From Phaeobacter piscinae (GTDB taxonomy: Bacteria; Pseudomonadota; Alphaproteobacteria; Rhodobacterales; Rhodobacteraceae): DNA of 64,000 bases. The stretch covers positions 1,054,001 to 1,118,000 of the forward strand of contig NZ_CP010681.1 of assembly GCF_002407245.1 (NCBI RefSeq). The letters are read 5' to 3'. A program made the translations under genes and the position numbers. Shown piece by piece: positions 1 through 9,024 of the stretch. The notes under the pieces are model-generated. The model did no database searches, had not been told where the DNA came from, and saw only the letters and a list, made by a program, of their open reading frames with translations. The stretch's first letter is position 1; each line of letters begins with the position of its first letter.

Positions 1-304
1 GTTTCAGGTGTTTGGTGTAGGTGTCGAAATTCTCCGCCACCTGGGCTGCCAGCTCGCGCGTGGGGCAGAGCACCAGGCTGCGCGGCATGCGCGCCCGGGC
101 GCGACCGCGCGCCAGCAGGGTGATCATCGGCAGGGTGAACGATGCCGTCTTGCCGGTGCCGGTCTGTGCGATTCCCAATACATCACGCCCCTCCAAAGCA
201 GGCGGAATTGCCCCTGCCTGAATGGGAGTGGGGGATTCGTAACCCGCTTCCTCAATCGCTTTGAGAACTTTGGGGTTCAGGTTCAGATCTGAAAATTTTG
301 TCAT
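1..304 (-). CDS. DEAD-box ATP-dependent RNA helicase, RhlE-like (N-terminal part; runs off the window)
   Basis: Only the first 101 residues are in the window; the gene continues beyond base 1. The visible part has the Q motif (PTPIQ, residues 25-29), Walker A/motif I AQTGTGKT (46-53) and motif Ia PTRELAAQV (81-89), in the spacing expected of DEAD-box helicases. The family unwinds short RNA duplexes with ATP and acts in ribosome assembly, RNA decay or cold adaptation; the RhlE assignment rests on general resemblance only. The ATG at 302-304 is the obvious start because the Q motif follows at the usual distance. A short hairpin (309-324, five-base arms GTCCG/CGGAC around a T-rich loop) lies just before the start codon. 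Confidence 0.93.
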   Translation of the reverse strand, partial: MTKFSDLNLNPKVLKAIEEAGYESPTPIQAGAIPPALEGRDVLGIAQTGTGKTASFTLPMITLLARGRARARMPRSLVLCPTRELAAQVAENFDTYTKHLK

Positions 305-484
305 ATGCGTCCGTTTTTGCGGACACTGACCTGGCCCGCGCGTGTATGTCAGGGCCGATTCCGCATGGTCTTGCGTCCTGTCTTGATCGGCTTGCGGCGG
401 GGCATAGCAAAATCCGCTGCAATCGTCAAACGAAGCCGGGTTTTCGAAGGTTATTGATCCTGTAACGGGTAAACCCGAAACAGT

Positions 485-1450
485 TTAGTCAAATTGCGGG
501 AAATGTTGACGTCGCTTGGTCGCCAAATCCAGCGGGCAATGATGGATCATACCCCGCAGGCGTAGCGCATCATAGACCTCAGGCAGCTCCGCATTGATTT
601 CGCCGAAGAAGCGTCGCAATCCGTCTATACCGTAGTCCTGTTCAATCATGGTCAGCAGCTCATGCTTGTTTAATCCGCCGAAACGCGCCGGAAATCCTGC
701 ACCCAGACCCGGCCGGTAGGAGCCGCGCGCCAGTCGGAATCGGTAGCTGCCTTGCCAGTCATCCCAGCTGGCGGCGTGGCGATGACAGATCTGCAATTCC
801 TCCTGCTCGGTCTCGCGGGTGTTTTTCTCACCATGCTGGAACAAGTTATGGATTCGGTACTGAATATCGGGGAGGCCGGTGCGGGCAAACAGCTTACCTG
901 CCGTGTGGCTGAGAAAGCCGCCTTTGAGAAAAACGCCGAATTCGGGATAGATCGCTCTGACCTCATGCTCGCGTTCAGCACCAGAGGGGACCATGGCCTT
1001 GTAGTGATCCGCATGCCCGGCCAGCGCCTCCAGCGGGCGCATCCGCAGCACATCCGTCTCAGCAGGCAGCGCGGCGAGCGTTTCCGTGATCGCCCGGCTT
1101 TGGTCATGGGCTGCAACATGAGGCCAGAGAAACTCATCCACATCGATATGGGCGACCCAGTCGGTCTGGATCCGCTCGTAGGCGTGGGTCGCGTTCATCG
1201 TCTGGCGGGGCTGGTGCATCTTTGGACGCGGCGCCTTGTGCTGCTTCCAATAGCGGTCGTCGCAGGTGATCACCCGAATTTTCGGATGCGCCTTTAGATG
1301 TGGGTAGACGTCGGGATTTTCTGCATCAAGATACAGATGTAACCGGTGGGCACCCAGATCCAGGTGGTAGGCGGCAAAATCCAGGATAGATTTGGCGTCG
1401 GCCTTGATGGTGCTGACAAGACCCCATTTCGGTTTGCTCGGCGTGGTCAT
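485..1450 (-). CDS. Glycosyltransferase family 2 / GT92-like protein
   Basis: The 321-residue protein opens with WGLVSTIKADAKSILDFAAY and HLDLGAHRLHLYLD, the start of a GT-A-type nucleotide-sugar transferase in which the usual CVKNE block is modified. A DxD-like metal/sugar-nucleotide site is seen in HIDVDEFLWP. The protein probably transfers a sugar to a cell-surface polysaccharide, but donor and acceptor cannot be told from sequence. The frame is open further upstream (to 1573), but the ATG at 1450 is preferred because it overlaps the upstream gene's stop as ATGA, which points to translational coupling. A second protein of this type is at 32534-33601. Confidence 0.8.
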   Translation of the reverse strand: MTTPSKPKWGLVSTIKADAKSILDFAAYHLDLGAHRLHLYLDAENPDVYPHLKAHPKIRVITCDDRYWKQHKAPRPKMHQPRQTMNATHAYERIQTDWVAHIDVDEFLWPHVAAHDQSRAITETLAALPAETDVLRMRPLEALAGHADHYKAMVPSGAEREHEVRAIYPEFGVFLKGGFLSHTAGKLFARTGLPDIQYRIHNLFQHGEKNTRETEQEELQICHRHAASWDDWQGSYRFRLARGSYRPGLGAGFPARFGGLNKHELLTMIEQDYGIDGLRRFFGEINAELPEVYDALRLRGMIHHCPLDLATKRRQHFPQFD

Positions 1451-2193
1451 GACCTGCGATGTGTCTTGTAGCGCTGAATGCGTCCGAAAATGCTGCGGGG
1501 ATCTTCCATCACCATGCGCAGCATCCTGATGGCGAGTGGCCGCAGCACCAAGTCCCGTTCGCCATACCGCCACAGCCGCGCCAGCATCTGTCGATCCAGA
1601 TCGCCATGGGGCAGGTGGTAAGGTGTCATGCCAAGGCCGATGTCATCCAGATCCTTGCCCTTTACACGGGGAAGGCCGCTGTCGGTCGGTCGCCCTGACA
1701 ATCTTCGTTCACTGTCGTGCAGTTTGATCATATGGAACAGCAACTGCAGCCCTTGCCCGCCAAGCCGCTGATCAATCGTGTCCCCATGATCCGCAAAGGT
1801 GGTTGCCGCTGAGATCAGCCAGCGCGTCGGCAAACCCGCCGCCAATGCGCCCCCATGCTCCGCCCAGATCCGCAGGAACAACGCCCGCGCATCCGCTGGC
1901 GCATCCCGGCGGCGCAAGATCGCAATACAGAGCGCATGGACCGCCCAGATTTCAGGATCACCTGCAAACTCTTCCCGCAGGGACTGCCATTTATGCGCGA
2001 TATGATGGATCGGCAGATCCTTCTGCGTCGCGGGCTTAGGGCCGGGATCTGTCAGCGGACCAAAGAGAGTGGCCAAATCGGCATCCGCCGCCGGCAAGGC
2101 CGACAGCGGCTCGACAAACGGCACCTCTTTCTTTTCGAGCTGCCGCAGCAGTTTATAGAACCCGCCAGGATAGTTTTCGTTGTCGATATCCAT
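1447..2193 (-). CDS. Conserved hypothetical protein upstream of and coupled to a glycosyltransferase
   Basis: The 248-residue protein is soluble, with no signal peptide or membrane segment. It is helical and rich in Arg, Leu and Asp (for example WAVHALCIAILRRRDAPADA and RALFLRIWAEHGG), which would fit a TPR-like or other alpha-helical repeat fold. I recognise no catalytic motif. Its stop overlaps the start of the glycosyltransferase by four bases, so the two are very likely made together and may act in the same surface-glycan step. It begins 37 bp beyond the stop of prfC, so the three genes could share a transcript. Confidence 0.7.
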   Translation of the reverse strand: MDIDNENYPGGFYKLLRQLEKKEVPFVEPLSALPAADADLATLFGPLTDPGPKPATQKDLPIHHIAHKWQSLREEFAGDPEIWAVHALCIAILRRRDAPADARALFLRIWAEHGGALAAGLPTRWLISAATTFADHGDTIDQRLGGQGLQLLFHMIKLHDSERRLSGRPTDSGLPRVKGKDLDDIGLGMTPYHLPHGDLDRQMLARLWRYGERDLVLRPLAIRMLRMVMEDPRSIFGRIQRYKTHRRS

Positions 2194-2230
2194 GGCGGGC
2201 TGGTGTCACCGATGATCTGGGAGGCTGGTC

Positions 2231-3838
2231 TTAAACCATCATCTCCTTGGTCGCGGTCAGTTTCAAGTCCGGATAGTCGCGCTCAACCCGGTCAATGTCC
2301 CACTGAAGGCGCGTCAGATAGACCACATCGCCATCATGATCATGGGCAATGTGCTGCTTGTTGGTGTTGATGAACTTGTCGAGCGCGGTCTTGTCGCCGC
2401 TGACCCAGCGGGCAGAGGTGAATTGCGACGCCTCAAACCGGACGGGCAGGCCGTATTCCATCTCGATACGGCTGGCGAGCACTTCAAATTGCAACTGCCC
2501 CACCACGCCGACAATGAACCCGGATCCGATGGAGGGTTTGAACACTTTGGCGGCACCTTCTTCGGCGAATTGCATCAACGCCTTTTCCAGATGCTTGGCC
2601 TTCATCGGATCGCCCGCGCGCACGCCTTGCAAGAGTTCCGGTGCAAAGGACGGAATACCACTCACGCGGAGCGCTTCACCCTCGGTCAGCGTATCGCCGA
2701 TGCGCAGCTGGCCGTGGTTCGGAATACCGATGATATCGCCGGCCCAGGCTTCCTCTGCCAATTCGCGGTCCGACGCCAGAAACAGCACCGGGTTGGAGAT
2801 CGCCATCGGTTTCTTTGACCGCACATGTGTCAGCTTCATGCCGCGTTTGAAATGGCCCGACGCCAGCCGCACGAAGGCTACGCGGTCGCGGTGCTTGGGA
2901 TCCATATTGGCCTGCACCTTAAATACAAAACCGGCGACTTTCTTTTCATCCGGCGCAATCTGGCGCGGTTGGGCGGTCTGCGGCTGCGGTTCCGGCCCAT
3001 AGGTGCTGATGCCGTCCATCAACTCCTTCACCCCGAAGGAGTTGATCGCAGAGCCGAACCAGATCGGGGTCATGTGACCTTCCAGAACCGACTGCGGATC
3101 AAGTGTCGGCAGCAGCTCGCGCGCCATTTCGACCTCTTCCAGCAGCTTCTCCAGCAGGTGCTCTGGCACATGCTCCGCCAGTTTCGGGTCGTCCAGACCG
3201 TTGATCTCAATGCTCTCGGCGATCTTGTTGCGGTCGGCCCGGTCCATCAGCTCCAGACGGTCGCGCAACATGTCGTAACAGCCGATGAAATCGCGTCCGA
3301 CGCCGATCGGCCAGCTGGCCGGTGTCACGTCAATCGCGAGGTTCTGCTGGATCTCGTCAATGATCTCAAATGTGTCGCGGCTTTCGCGGTCCATCTTGTT
3401 ACAGAAGGTCAGGATTGGCAGGTCCCGCAGGCGGCAGACCTCAAACAGTTTCTGGGTCTGGCTTTCCACACCCTTTGCGCCATCAATCACCATGACCGCG
3501 GCATCAACGGCGGTCAGCGTGCGATAGGTATCTTCCGAAAAGTCGGAGTGACCGGGCGTGTCCACCAGGTTGAAGCGGTAGTTGGCATAGTCAAACGACA
3601 TCGCGGAGGCCGAAACAGAAATACCGCGATCCTTCTCCATCTGCATGAAGTCTGAGCGCGTCCTTCGGGCCTCACCCTTGGCGCGCACCTGACCTGCCAT
3701 CTGAATAGCACCACCATAAAGCAGGAACTTCTCAGTCAGCGTGGTTTTGCCGGCATCCGGATGCGAAATGATCGCAAAGGTGCGGCGCCGGGCGATTTCT
3801 GCCGGCAGGTCGGGGCGGTTTGGGACGGTATCGAGCAT
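2231..3838 (-). CDS. prfC: Peptide chain release factor 3 (RF3)
   Basis: RF3 is the GTPase that removes RF1/RF2 from the ribosome after peptide release. The 535-residue protein has the full translational-GTPase signature: G1 HPDAGKTT (26-33), the switch-I block DRGISVSASAM, G3 DTPGHSDF and G4 NKMD. An EF-Tu-like domain 2 follows, then the RF3-specific C-terminal domain (GQLQFEVLASRIEMEYGLPV). Length is normal for the family (E. coli, 529). The ATG at 3838 leaves the usual short N-terminal extension before RRRTFAIISHPDAG. It lies between unrelated genes and is probably transcribed alone or into the next two genes. Confidence 0.97.
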   Translation of the reverse strand: MLDTVPNRPDLPAEIARRRTFAIISHPDAGKTTLTEKFLLYGGAIQMAGQVRAKGEARRTRSDFMQMEKDRGISVSASAMSFDYANYRFNLVDTPGHSDFSEDTYRTLTAVDAAVMVIDGAKGVESQTQKLFEVCRLRDLPILTFCNKMDRESRDTFEIIDEIQQNLAIDVTPASWPIGVGRDFIGCYDMLRDRLELMDRADRNKIAESIEINGLDDPKLAEHVPEHLLEKLLEEVEMARELLPTLDPQSVLEGHMTPIWFGSAINSFGVKELMDGISTYGPEPQPQTAQPRQIAPDEKKVAGFVFKVQANMDPKHRDRVAFVRLASGHFKRGMKLTHVRSKKPMAISNPVLFLASDRELAEEAWAGDIIGIPNHGQLRIGDTLTEGEALRVSGIPSFAPELLQGVRAGDPMKAKHLEKALMQFAEEGAAKVFKPSIGSGFIVGVVGQLQFEVLASRIEMEYGLPVRFEASQFTSARWVSGDKTALDKFINTNKQHIAHDHDGDVVYLTRLQWDIDRVERDYPDLKLTATKEMMV

Positions 3839-3870
3839 GAGCGCGCGTATATCAGGATGGCGCGCCGAGG

Positions 3871-3897
3871 CAAGAAAAACAGGGGGCAGGCCCCCTG
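3871..3897 (-). terminator. Rho-independent terminator after the NTF2-like gene
   Basis: On the minus strand a GC-rich hairpin (arms CAGGGGG/CCCCCTG at 3880-3897) is followed at once by GTTTTTC. It sits 29 bases past the stop of the NTF2-like gene and just before prfC, so it insulates prfC from upstream transcription. Confidence 0.75.
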
Positions 3898-3925
3898 CGC
3901 ATTACCGACAATCGGGGCCGGCGTT

Positions 3926-4357
3926 TCAATCCCAGATCAGGGCCTGTCCGGCAAGACAGGCAGGCATTGCATCTGCGGGCAGCTGCCCCAGCTGTTCAAA
4001 GAAGGCGAAGGCGTCAAATCGGGACGTCAGTTCAGCAATCTTGTCGCCTTCAAAACGAATCATCATGATCCCCTCAGCATGAACAGGCGTGACCCCGTCC
4101 GGGCCGTCCGCCGTCAGCAGGTAGCGCGTTGAGGTCCAATCGCCGTCTTCCATGTAGTGCAGCATCTGCACCCGCAGCTCACCCGCAAGCTTGTGAACAA
4201 CCTCAATCAGGACCGGATAGTCCTTGCGCGGGTTGGTCAGCCCATCCAGCAGCTCAGTACCCTCCAGTGTGGGGGCCAGCATCTGGGCAAATGTGGACAT
4301 GTCGCGATTTTCCCAAACTTCGGAAAACCAGCGCTGTACAAGGTCTCGCTTGGTCAT
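3926..4357 (-). CDS. NTF2-like / SnoaL-like protein
   Basis: The 143-residue protein has the features of the NTF2-like (SnoaL) cone fold: an N-terminal helix pair (LVQRWFSEVWENRDMSTFAQ), a central region with VIEVVHKLAGELRVQMLHY, and C-terminal strands ending IMMIRFEGDKIAELTSRFDAFAFFEQLG, where the 'F..DKI.E....D....' pattern is typical. Members are small hydrolases, isomerases or ligand-binding proteins; no specific substrate can be inferred. I chose ATG 4357 (MTKRDLVQRW); an in-frame ATG at 4375 and a GTG at 4384 are alternatives. It stands alone, with a terminator directly behind it. Confidence 0.75.
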   Translation of the reverse strand: MTKRDLVQRWFSEVWENRDMSTFAQMLAPTLEGTELLDGLTNPRKDYPVLIEVVHKLAGELRVQMLHYMEDGDWTSTRYLLTADGPDGVTPVHAEGIMMIRFEGDKIAELTSRFDAFAFFEQLGQLPADAMPACLAGQALIWD

Positions 4358-4537
4358 GGTCAGGCAAAGCTCCATAAATTCCACGTCGGAGTGCAGGACC
4401 TATGTGCCGAAATGATTATGGAGATTTCCATCAGAGATCGTAATCCTCGCCCCGGTGTATCGAATTTTTTCAGAATTTGCGCTGCCTGTGTCGATCCGGC
4501 GTTTCGCCGACGGCCTCCCGTGATCGGACGCAAGCAG

Positions 4538-5554
4538 TCACATGGCGCGGCGTTTCAACCCGGAGACCGACTGACCACGGTCCATCAGCGCCGGTCGAAC
4601 ATCCAACCCAGAGGCCACCCGCTGGTGGCCCAGCAAGAGACCGGGTGTTCGGTTCAGGTTCTCCTGAGGCAGCGCGGCGCGCGTCAACGGGTCAAGCAGG
4701 AGGCTTTCAGCCGCGATCCCTTCAGCGAAAATGATTTGATGGCGATCAAACAACAGCTGGAAATAATCCACGAATCCGCCGCTTTGTACGATGATATCAA
4801 TCCCATTCACCAGTTCCCGCGCCCGGACCAGATGTTCAGGGCGACCCCTGCGTCGGATGTCGCGTCGTGGATGTACCAACAAACGGTGGTCCGGGCTGAC
4901 CAGGAGGTCATTTTCATTGTTGAGCGCACCGGCCCGGATCAGGATCGGGGCCATTTCACCAACCGCGCGGCTTGTGCATTGTCCGATCCAGCGCACTTCT
5001 TGGGCACCGTCATCGCGCGTCAGTACCCGGTCGCCAGCCACAAGATCCTCAATTGGCCGCTGTGCACCGGTGTCGAGGGTAATATGAGTGCCGCGCGTGA
5101 AGGAGACGCAGGCCAACTGCGCAAGCTGCTGGTGCGTACCCTCGCGTGTTTTGCGCACCAGTGTATAGCCTGTCTGCGGGCGCAGTGGTGCTAGCGGCAG
5201 CAAATAGATCGCTGCAATCAAACCGCCGTCGTCCACCTCGACCATGACCAGAACCTCAACGTTGGCGCCGATATCGGGCATTAACGTCAAAAGGCAATCA
5301 AGATGCAGGCGCGCACCTGGGGTCCCGATCGCAGTCGCGTGATCCAGCGTAAGGCGCCCGTCCATGCGCGCGGTCAAGCGAATTTGCCGAAGCGGAGCGT
5401 TTCGGGCCAGCTGATAGACATCGTCCAAATGTAGATCATCGTAGACCCCAAGGCTGTCACCCAGATTGGCCCCCATTTCGACACGGAAATCGGCCGCCGC
5501 GAACACCGGTAGCGTTTGGGCGGCGATGGGGGTCTGATGCAGCTGTGTCAGCAT
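4538..5554 (-). CDS. Hint-domain protein (hedgehog/intein-type) with intact catalytic motifs
   Basis: The 338-residue protein has an N-terminal beta-rich part of unknown role (about 1-145) and a Hint domain. The Hint part opens with a Cys followed by GTHITLDTGAQRPIEDL and AGDRVLTRDDGAQEVRWIG, then has the block SPDHRLLVHPR and ends around DYFQLLFDRHQIIFAEGIAAESL. The Cys at the domain start and the SPDHR block match what Hint domains need for N-S acyl shift and self-cleavage. No signal peptide is seen. Such proteins are common in Rhodobacteraceae and some are secreted RTX-type proteins, but this one carries no RTX repeats. ATG 5554 is preferred over a TTG at 5569. A degenerate relative lies at 20305-21009. 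Confidence 0.85.
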   Translation of the reverse strand: MLTQLHQTPIAAQTLPVFAAADFRVEMGANLGDSLGVYDDLHLDDVYQLARNAPLRQIRLTARMDGRLTLDHATAIGTPGARLHLDCLLTLMPDIGANVEVLVMVEVDDGGLIAAIYLLPLAPLRPQTGYTLVRKTREGTHQQLAQLACVSFTRGTHITLDTGAQRPIEDLVAGDRVLTRDDGAQEVRWIGQCTSRAVGEMAPILIRAGALNNENDLLVSPDHRLLVHPRRDIRRRGRPEHLVRARELVNGIDIIVQSGGFVDYFQLLFDRHQIIFAEGIAAESLLLDPLTRAALPQENLNRTPGLLLGHQRVASGLDVRPALMDRGQSVSGLKRRAM

Positions 5555-5848
5555 GGATAACCTAACCAATAGCGGCGCGCGTCCTGCGCGTGTGAACTCT
5601 CATTGTGGCGGGAAATGTGGCGAGATGCGGACCAGACGGGGGTGGTTTTGCGAAGCCAGCAGGACCGGAAGGCGCCCATGCGCAGGCCCGGGTCGTCTTC
5701 GGGCAGCATCGGCAGCTGCTGTTTGTGTTTGGGCTGGTCAATACCGGGACAAGGGTGCAAGCTCCGCCGCGACAGAAACAGCGTCGGATCCCGGCTTGCA
5801 AACGGCCTGGCCGGAACAAAATATCGCGACGCAACAGGGAGGTATGTC

Positions 5849-6628
5849 ATGGACTTGGGATTGGCGGGAAAGCGGGCATTGGTCTGCGCCAGCAGCAAGG
5901 GGCTTGGCCTCGGCTGCGCGGAGGCCCTGGCAGAGGCCGGGGTGGATCTGGTGATGAACGCGCGGGGAGCGGAGGCGCTTCTGGCCTCAGCCCAATCCAT
6001 CCGGGATGCCCATGGCGTCAACGTGGAGACCATTGCCGCGGATGTCACCACCGAGGCGGGGCAGGCCAAGGTCATCGCCGCAGCCGAGGGGGTCGATATT
6101 CTGGTGACCAATGCAGGCGGCCCGCCGCCGGGGCTGTGGTCCGACTGGGAGCGTGAGGATTTTATCAGGGCGCTGGATGCCAACATGCTGACCCCGATCG
6201 CGCTGATCAAGGCGCTGGTGCCGGGTATGATGGAACGGGGCTGGGGCCGGGTGGTCAACATCACGTCACAATCGGTGAAGGCGCCAATCCCGGTTCTGGG
6301 CCTTTCGAATGCGGCGCGCACCGGGCTGACTGGCTATGTGGCGGGCACCTCCCGTCAGGTTGCCGCGAAGGGCGTGACCATCAACAACCTGCTGCCCGGC
6401 ATCCACGCCACGGATCGGGCGGTCTCGCTGGATACCGGCGTGGCCCAACAGCAGGGGATCTCCCTTGAGCAGGCCGCCGAGCAGCGCGCCGCCAGCATTC
6501 CCGCCGGTCGCTATGGCACGCGGCAAGAGTTCGGCGCCACCTGCGCCTTCCTCTGTTCGCAGCACGCGGGCTTCATCATCGGCCAGAATATCCTGCTGGA
6601 CGGTGGCGCCACCAATATGACCATTTAA
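5849..6628 (+). CDS. SDR-family NAD(P)-dependent oxidoreductase
   Basis: The 259-residue protein is a classical short-chain dehydrogenase/reductase. A cofactor glycine motif (ASSKGLGLGCAEALAEAG) starts near residue 15, the VTNAGGPPPG block follows, then the catalytic Ser in VVNITSQSVKAPIP. The expected Tyr-x-x-x-Lys is not obvious: the stretch after the Ser reads LGLSNAARTGLTGYVAGTSR, with Asn-Ala-Ala-Arg where Tyr-x-x-x-Lys would be. This variant is known in 3-oxoacyl-ACP-reductase-like SDRs. The C-terminus (GQNILLDGGATNMTI) is standard. The ATG at 5849 has a good ribosome-binding site (AGGGAGGT). The substrate is unknown. It is 12 bp upstream of the next gene, so the two are probably co-transcribed. 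Confidence 0.9.
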   Translation: MDLGLAGKRALVCASSKGLGLGCAEALAEAGVDLVMNARGAEALLASAQSIRDAHGVNVETIAADVTTEAGQAKVIAAAEGVDILVTNAGGPPPGLWSDWEREDFIRALDANMLTPIALIKALVPGMMERGWGRVVNITSQSVKAPIPVLGLSNAARTGLTGYVAGTSRQVAAKGVTINNLLPGIHATDRAVSLDTGVAQQQGISLEQAAEQRAASIPAGRYGTRQEFGATCAFLCSQHAGFIIGQNILLDGGATNMTI

Positions 6629-6640
6629 CGGGGCGGGCAG

Positions 6641-7765
6641 ATGGCATCCGGTTTCTCGCTGAAGGATCAACTGTTTAATCAGGAGAAGACCCGCTACCTA
6701 GCGGGCCTTTTCGCGGCGGCGGATTCCGGATTTGACGCCGCGGCGTTTGAGGCTGAGGTGATGGCTCGGCTGCCGGATCTGGAGCTGAAGGAGCGCATTA
6801 CCCTGATCGCAGAGGTGCTGGCCCGCCATCTGCCTGCGAATCTGGAGGCCGCCGCACCCGTTCTGCGACGGGCGCTGCCGCCGCCTCTGGATCCCAGCCT
6901 GTCGGATGATGACTTCGGCGACTTCATCTTTGCGCCGCTGGGAGAGTTTGTGGTGCTGCGCGGGTTGGAGGCGGCCCCGGATCTGTCGCTGCAGCTGCTG
7001 TCCGAAATCACCCAGCGGTTTTCCATGGAATGGGCTATCCGTCCGTTTCTCACCCATTGGACCGATCAGACATTGGCCGTGATGCAGGGTTGGGCGAAAA
7101 GCGACAGCTATCACGTTCGGCGGCTGGTCAGCGAAGGCACCCGGCCAAGGCTGCCCTGGGGCCAGTCGGTTCCGCTCACATTGGCGCAGCCCTTGCCCCT
7201 GCTGGACCAGCTCCACGCTGACCCGACCCGCTATGTGACACGTTCAGTGGCCAATCACCTCAATGATATCTCAAAAAAGGATCCGGAGCTGGTTCTGGAT
7301 CGGCTGCGCAGCTGGCAGGCGGCAGATCAGCAGCGCCCAAAGGAGCTGGCCTGGATGACCGCCCATGCGCTGCGTGGGTTGGTGAAGGCGGGGCACAGCG
7401 GCGCGATGGAGATGCTGGGGTATGACCCGGACATGCCTTTCGCCGCGACGGTCACGCTGCGCGATGATCCTGTGCATATTGGCGGTGCTCTACAATTTGA
7501 CTGCCAGCTGGACGGTGCACCGGACACCCCCGTGCTGGTGGACTATCGCCTGCATTTTCAACGCCCGGGTGGCAAGGTGTCGGCCAAGGTCTTTAAGCTG
7601 AAACAATCGGTCCTGACCGGCGGTAGCACGCGTCTCAGCAAACGCCATCCGCTGAAAGCCGGGGCGAGCACCTTTACTCTGGTGCCGGGACCCCATCGGC
7701 TTGAACTGCTGGTCAACGGGCGCGTGCGCGCTGAGTTGAGTTTTGATTTGTTGCCACCGCAGTGA
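6641..7765 (+). CDS. DNA alkylation repair-like protein (HEAT-repeat, AlkD type)
   Basis: The 374-residue protein is helical for its first 260 residues, with the HEAT-like pattern of AlkC/AlkD glycosylases (WAIRPFLTHWTDQTLAVMQG, SYHVRRLVSEGTRPRLPWG, DPTRYVTRSVANHLNDISKK, DPELVLDRLRSW, KELAWMTAHALRGLVK). The block VRRLVSEGTRPRLPW followed by RSVANHLNDI is diagnostic of this family in bacteria. A beta-rich C-terminal domain (about 275-374) follows, seen in longer AlkC-type members. The family removes N3- and N7-alkylpurines without base flipping; activity here is inferred. It starts 12 bp after the SDR stop. Confidence 0.85.
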   Translation: MASGFSLKDQLFNQEKTRYLAGLFAAADSGFDAAAFEAEVMARLPDLELKERITLIAEVLARHLPANLEAAAPVLRRALPPPLDPSLSDDDFGDFIFAPLGEFVVLRGLEAAPDLSLQLLSEITQRFSMEWAIRPFLTHWTDQTLAVMQGWAKSDSYHVRRLVSEGTRPRLPWGQSVPLTLAQPLPLLDQLHADPTRYVTRSVANHLNDISKKDPELVLDRLRSWQAADQQRPKELAWMTAHALRGLVKAGHSGAMEMLGYDPDMPFAATVTLRDDPVHIGGALQFDCQLDGAPDTPVLVDYRLHFQRPGGKVSAKVFKLKQSVLTGGSTRLSKRHPLKAGASTFTLVPGPHRLELLVNGRVRAELSFDLLPPQ

Positions 7766-7887
7766 ACATGCTGCCACTGACGACCCTTGATGTCGCGCTT
7801 TGGTGCGCTCCCTTGCATGGAGACATTGGCGTTGATATCTGCAGGCCAATCCCGATCATTTAGGTCGGACACGAATAACGAGGTCGC

Positions 7888-9015
7888 ATGACATCTGCCC
7901 CCCCTGACCCGATGCTTGGTACCGACAGTGCGTCTATATCTGCGCCACGTCTCGAAATCCGCAATCTGCGGCGGTTCTTTGATGGGCGCGCGGTGGTGGA
8001 TGATGTGTCGATGCAGATCCAGGCCGGGCAGGTAACCTGTCTGCTTGGCCCGTCGGGATGTGGCAAATCCACGACGTTGCGGATGATCGCCGGGGTGGAA
8101 ATGCAGGACAGCGGCGAAATCTACGTCGATGGCAAACTGATCTGCGATACCGTGTTTCGGGTGCCGCCAGAGCGCCGTGAAATTGGCTTGATGTTTCAGG
8201 ACTTTGCCCTGTTTCCGCATCTGAGCGTCGCCGACAATGTTGCCTTCGGACTGAAGGGCAGCAAGGATGAAAAACGCGCCCGCGTGAAAGAGCTGCTGCA
8301 AAAGGTCTCTCTTTCACAGTACATTGATGAATTCCCGCATCATCTGTCCGGCGGTGAACAGCAGCGCGTGGCTCTGGCCCGTGCGCTGGCCCCACGCCCA
8401 CGGATCATGCTGATGGATGAGCCGTTTTCCGGGCTTGATAATCGCCTGCGTGACGGCATCCGCGACGAGACCCTGACACTGCTGAAAGAAGAGGACGCCG
8501 CCGTCCTTCTGGTCACCCATGAACCGGAAGAGGCGATGCGGATGGCTGATGAGATCGCTCTAATGCGATCCGGAAAAATCGTGCAGCAGGGTGCGCCCTA
8601 CAATGTCTATACCCGGCCAGTTGATCGTGCGGCTGTGGGGTTCTTCAGCGATACCAATGTCCTGCACTCCGAGGTTAACGGCGCGCTTGCCGAAACCCCC
8701 TTTGGCCAGTTTCTGGCGCCGGGTGTGCCGGATGGCACCAAGGTCGACATCGTGTTCCGCCCGCAGCATCTGCGGATCGATTTTGACCGCAACGGGCGCG
8801 GCCCGCATCCGACGCCCAGCGACGGGGTTGCCGCGCGCGGGGTGGTCAAGCGAGCCCGCTTCCTCGGACATGAGAGCCTGGTTGAGTTCCGTATGGATTT
8901 TGACGGCAGCATATTGAAGGCGACGGTGCCAAATGTCTTCCTGCCGGATGCCGGGCGGGTGATGTGGCTGACGGTGCGCCGCAACCGTTGTTTCGTCTTC
9001 CCCACCGGCTGCTGA
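7888..9015 (+). CDS. ABC transporter ATP-binding protein, FbpC/PotA-like, with TOBE domain
   Basis: The 375-residue protein has Walker A GPSGCGKST (54-62), Q-loop MFQDFALFPH, signature LSGGEQQR, Walker B ILMDEP-like MLMDEPFSGLD and switch His in LVTHEPEEA. A C-terminal TOBE-type domain follows (VFRPQHLRI, ARGVVKRARFLGHESLVEFR). This architecture matches importers of ferric iron, spermidine/putrescine or molybdate-type substrates (FbpC/PotA). No permease or periplasmic binding protein is nearby, so its partners must be encoded elsewhere or it is an orphan. It begins 122 bp after the alkylation-repair gene and converges on the YafY gene with a 9-bp gap. Confidence 0.93.
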   Translation: MTSAPPDPMLGTDSASISAPRLEIRNLRRFFDGRAVVDDVSMQIQAGQVTCLLGPSGCGKSTTLRMIAGVEMQDSGEIYVDGKLICDTVFRVPPERREIGLMFQDFALFPHLSVADNVAFGLKGSKDEKRARVKELLQKVSLSQYIDEFPHHLSGGEQQRVALARALAPRPRIMLMDEPFSGLDNRLRDGIRDETLTLLKEEDAAVLLVTHEPEEAMRMADEIALMRSGKIVQQGAPYNVYTRPVDRAAVGFFSDTNVLHSEVNGALAETPFGQFLAPGVPDGTKVDIVFRPQHLRIDFDRNGRGPHPTPSDGVAARGVVKRARFLGHESLVEFRMDFDGSILKATVPNVFLPDAGRVMWLTVRRNRCFVFPTGC

Positions 9016-9024
9016 CGCGGCGGA

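Noticed and set aside
1451..1573. N-terminal extension of the glycosyltransferase frame to 1573.
   Set aside because: It overlaps the upstream gene, lacks family match, and ATG 1450 with its ATGA overlap explains the start better.
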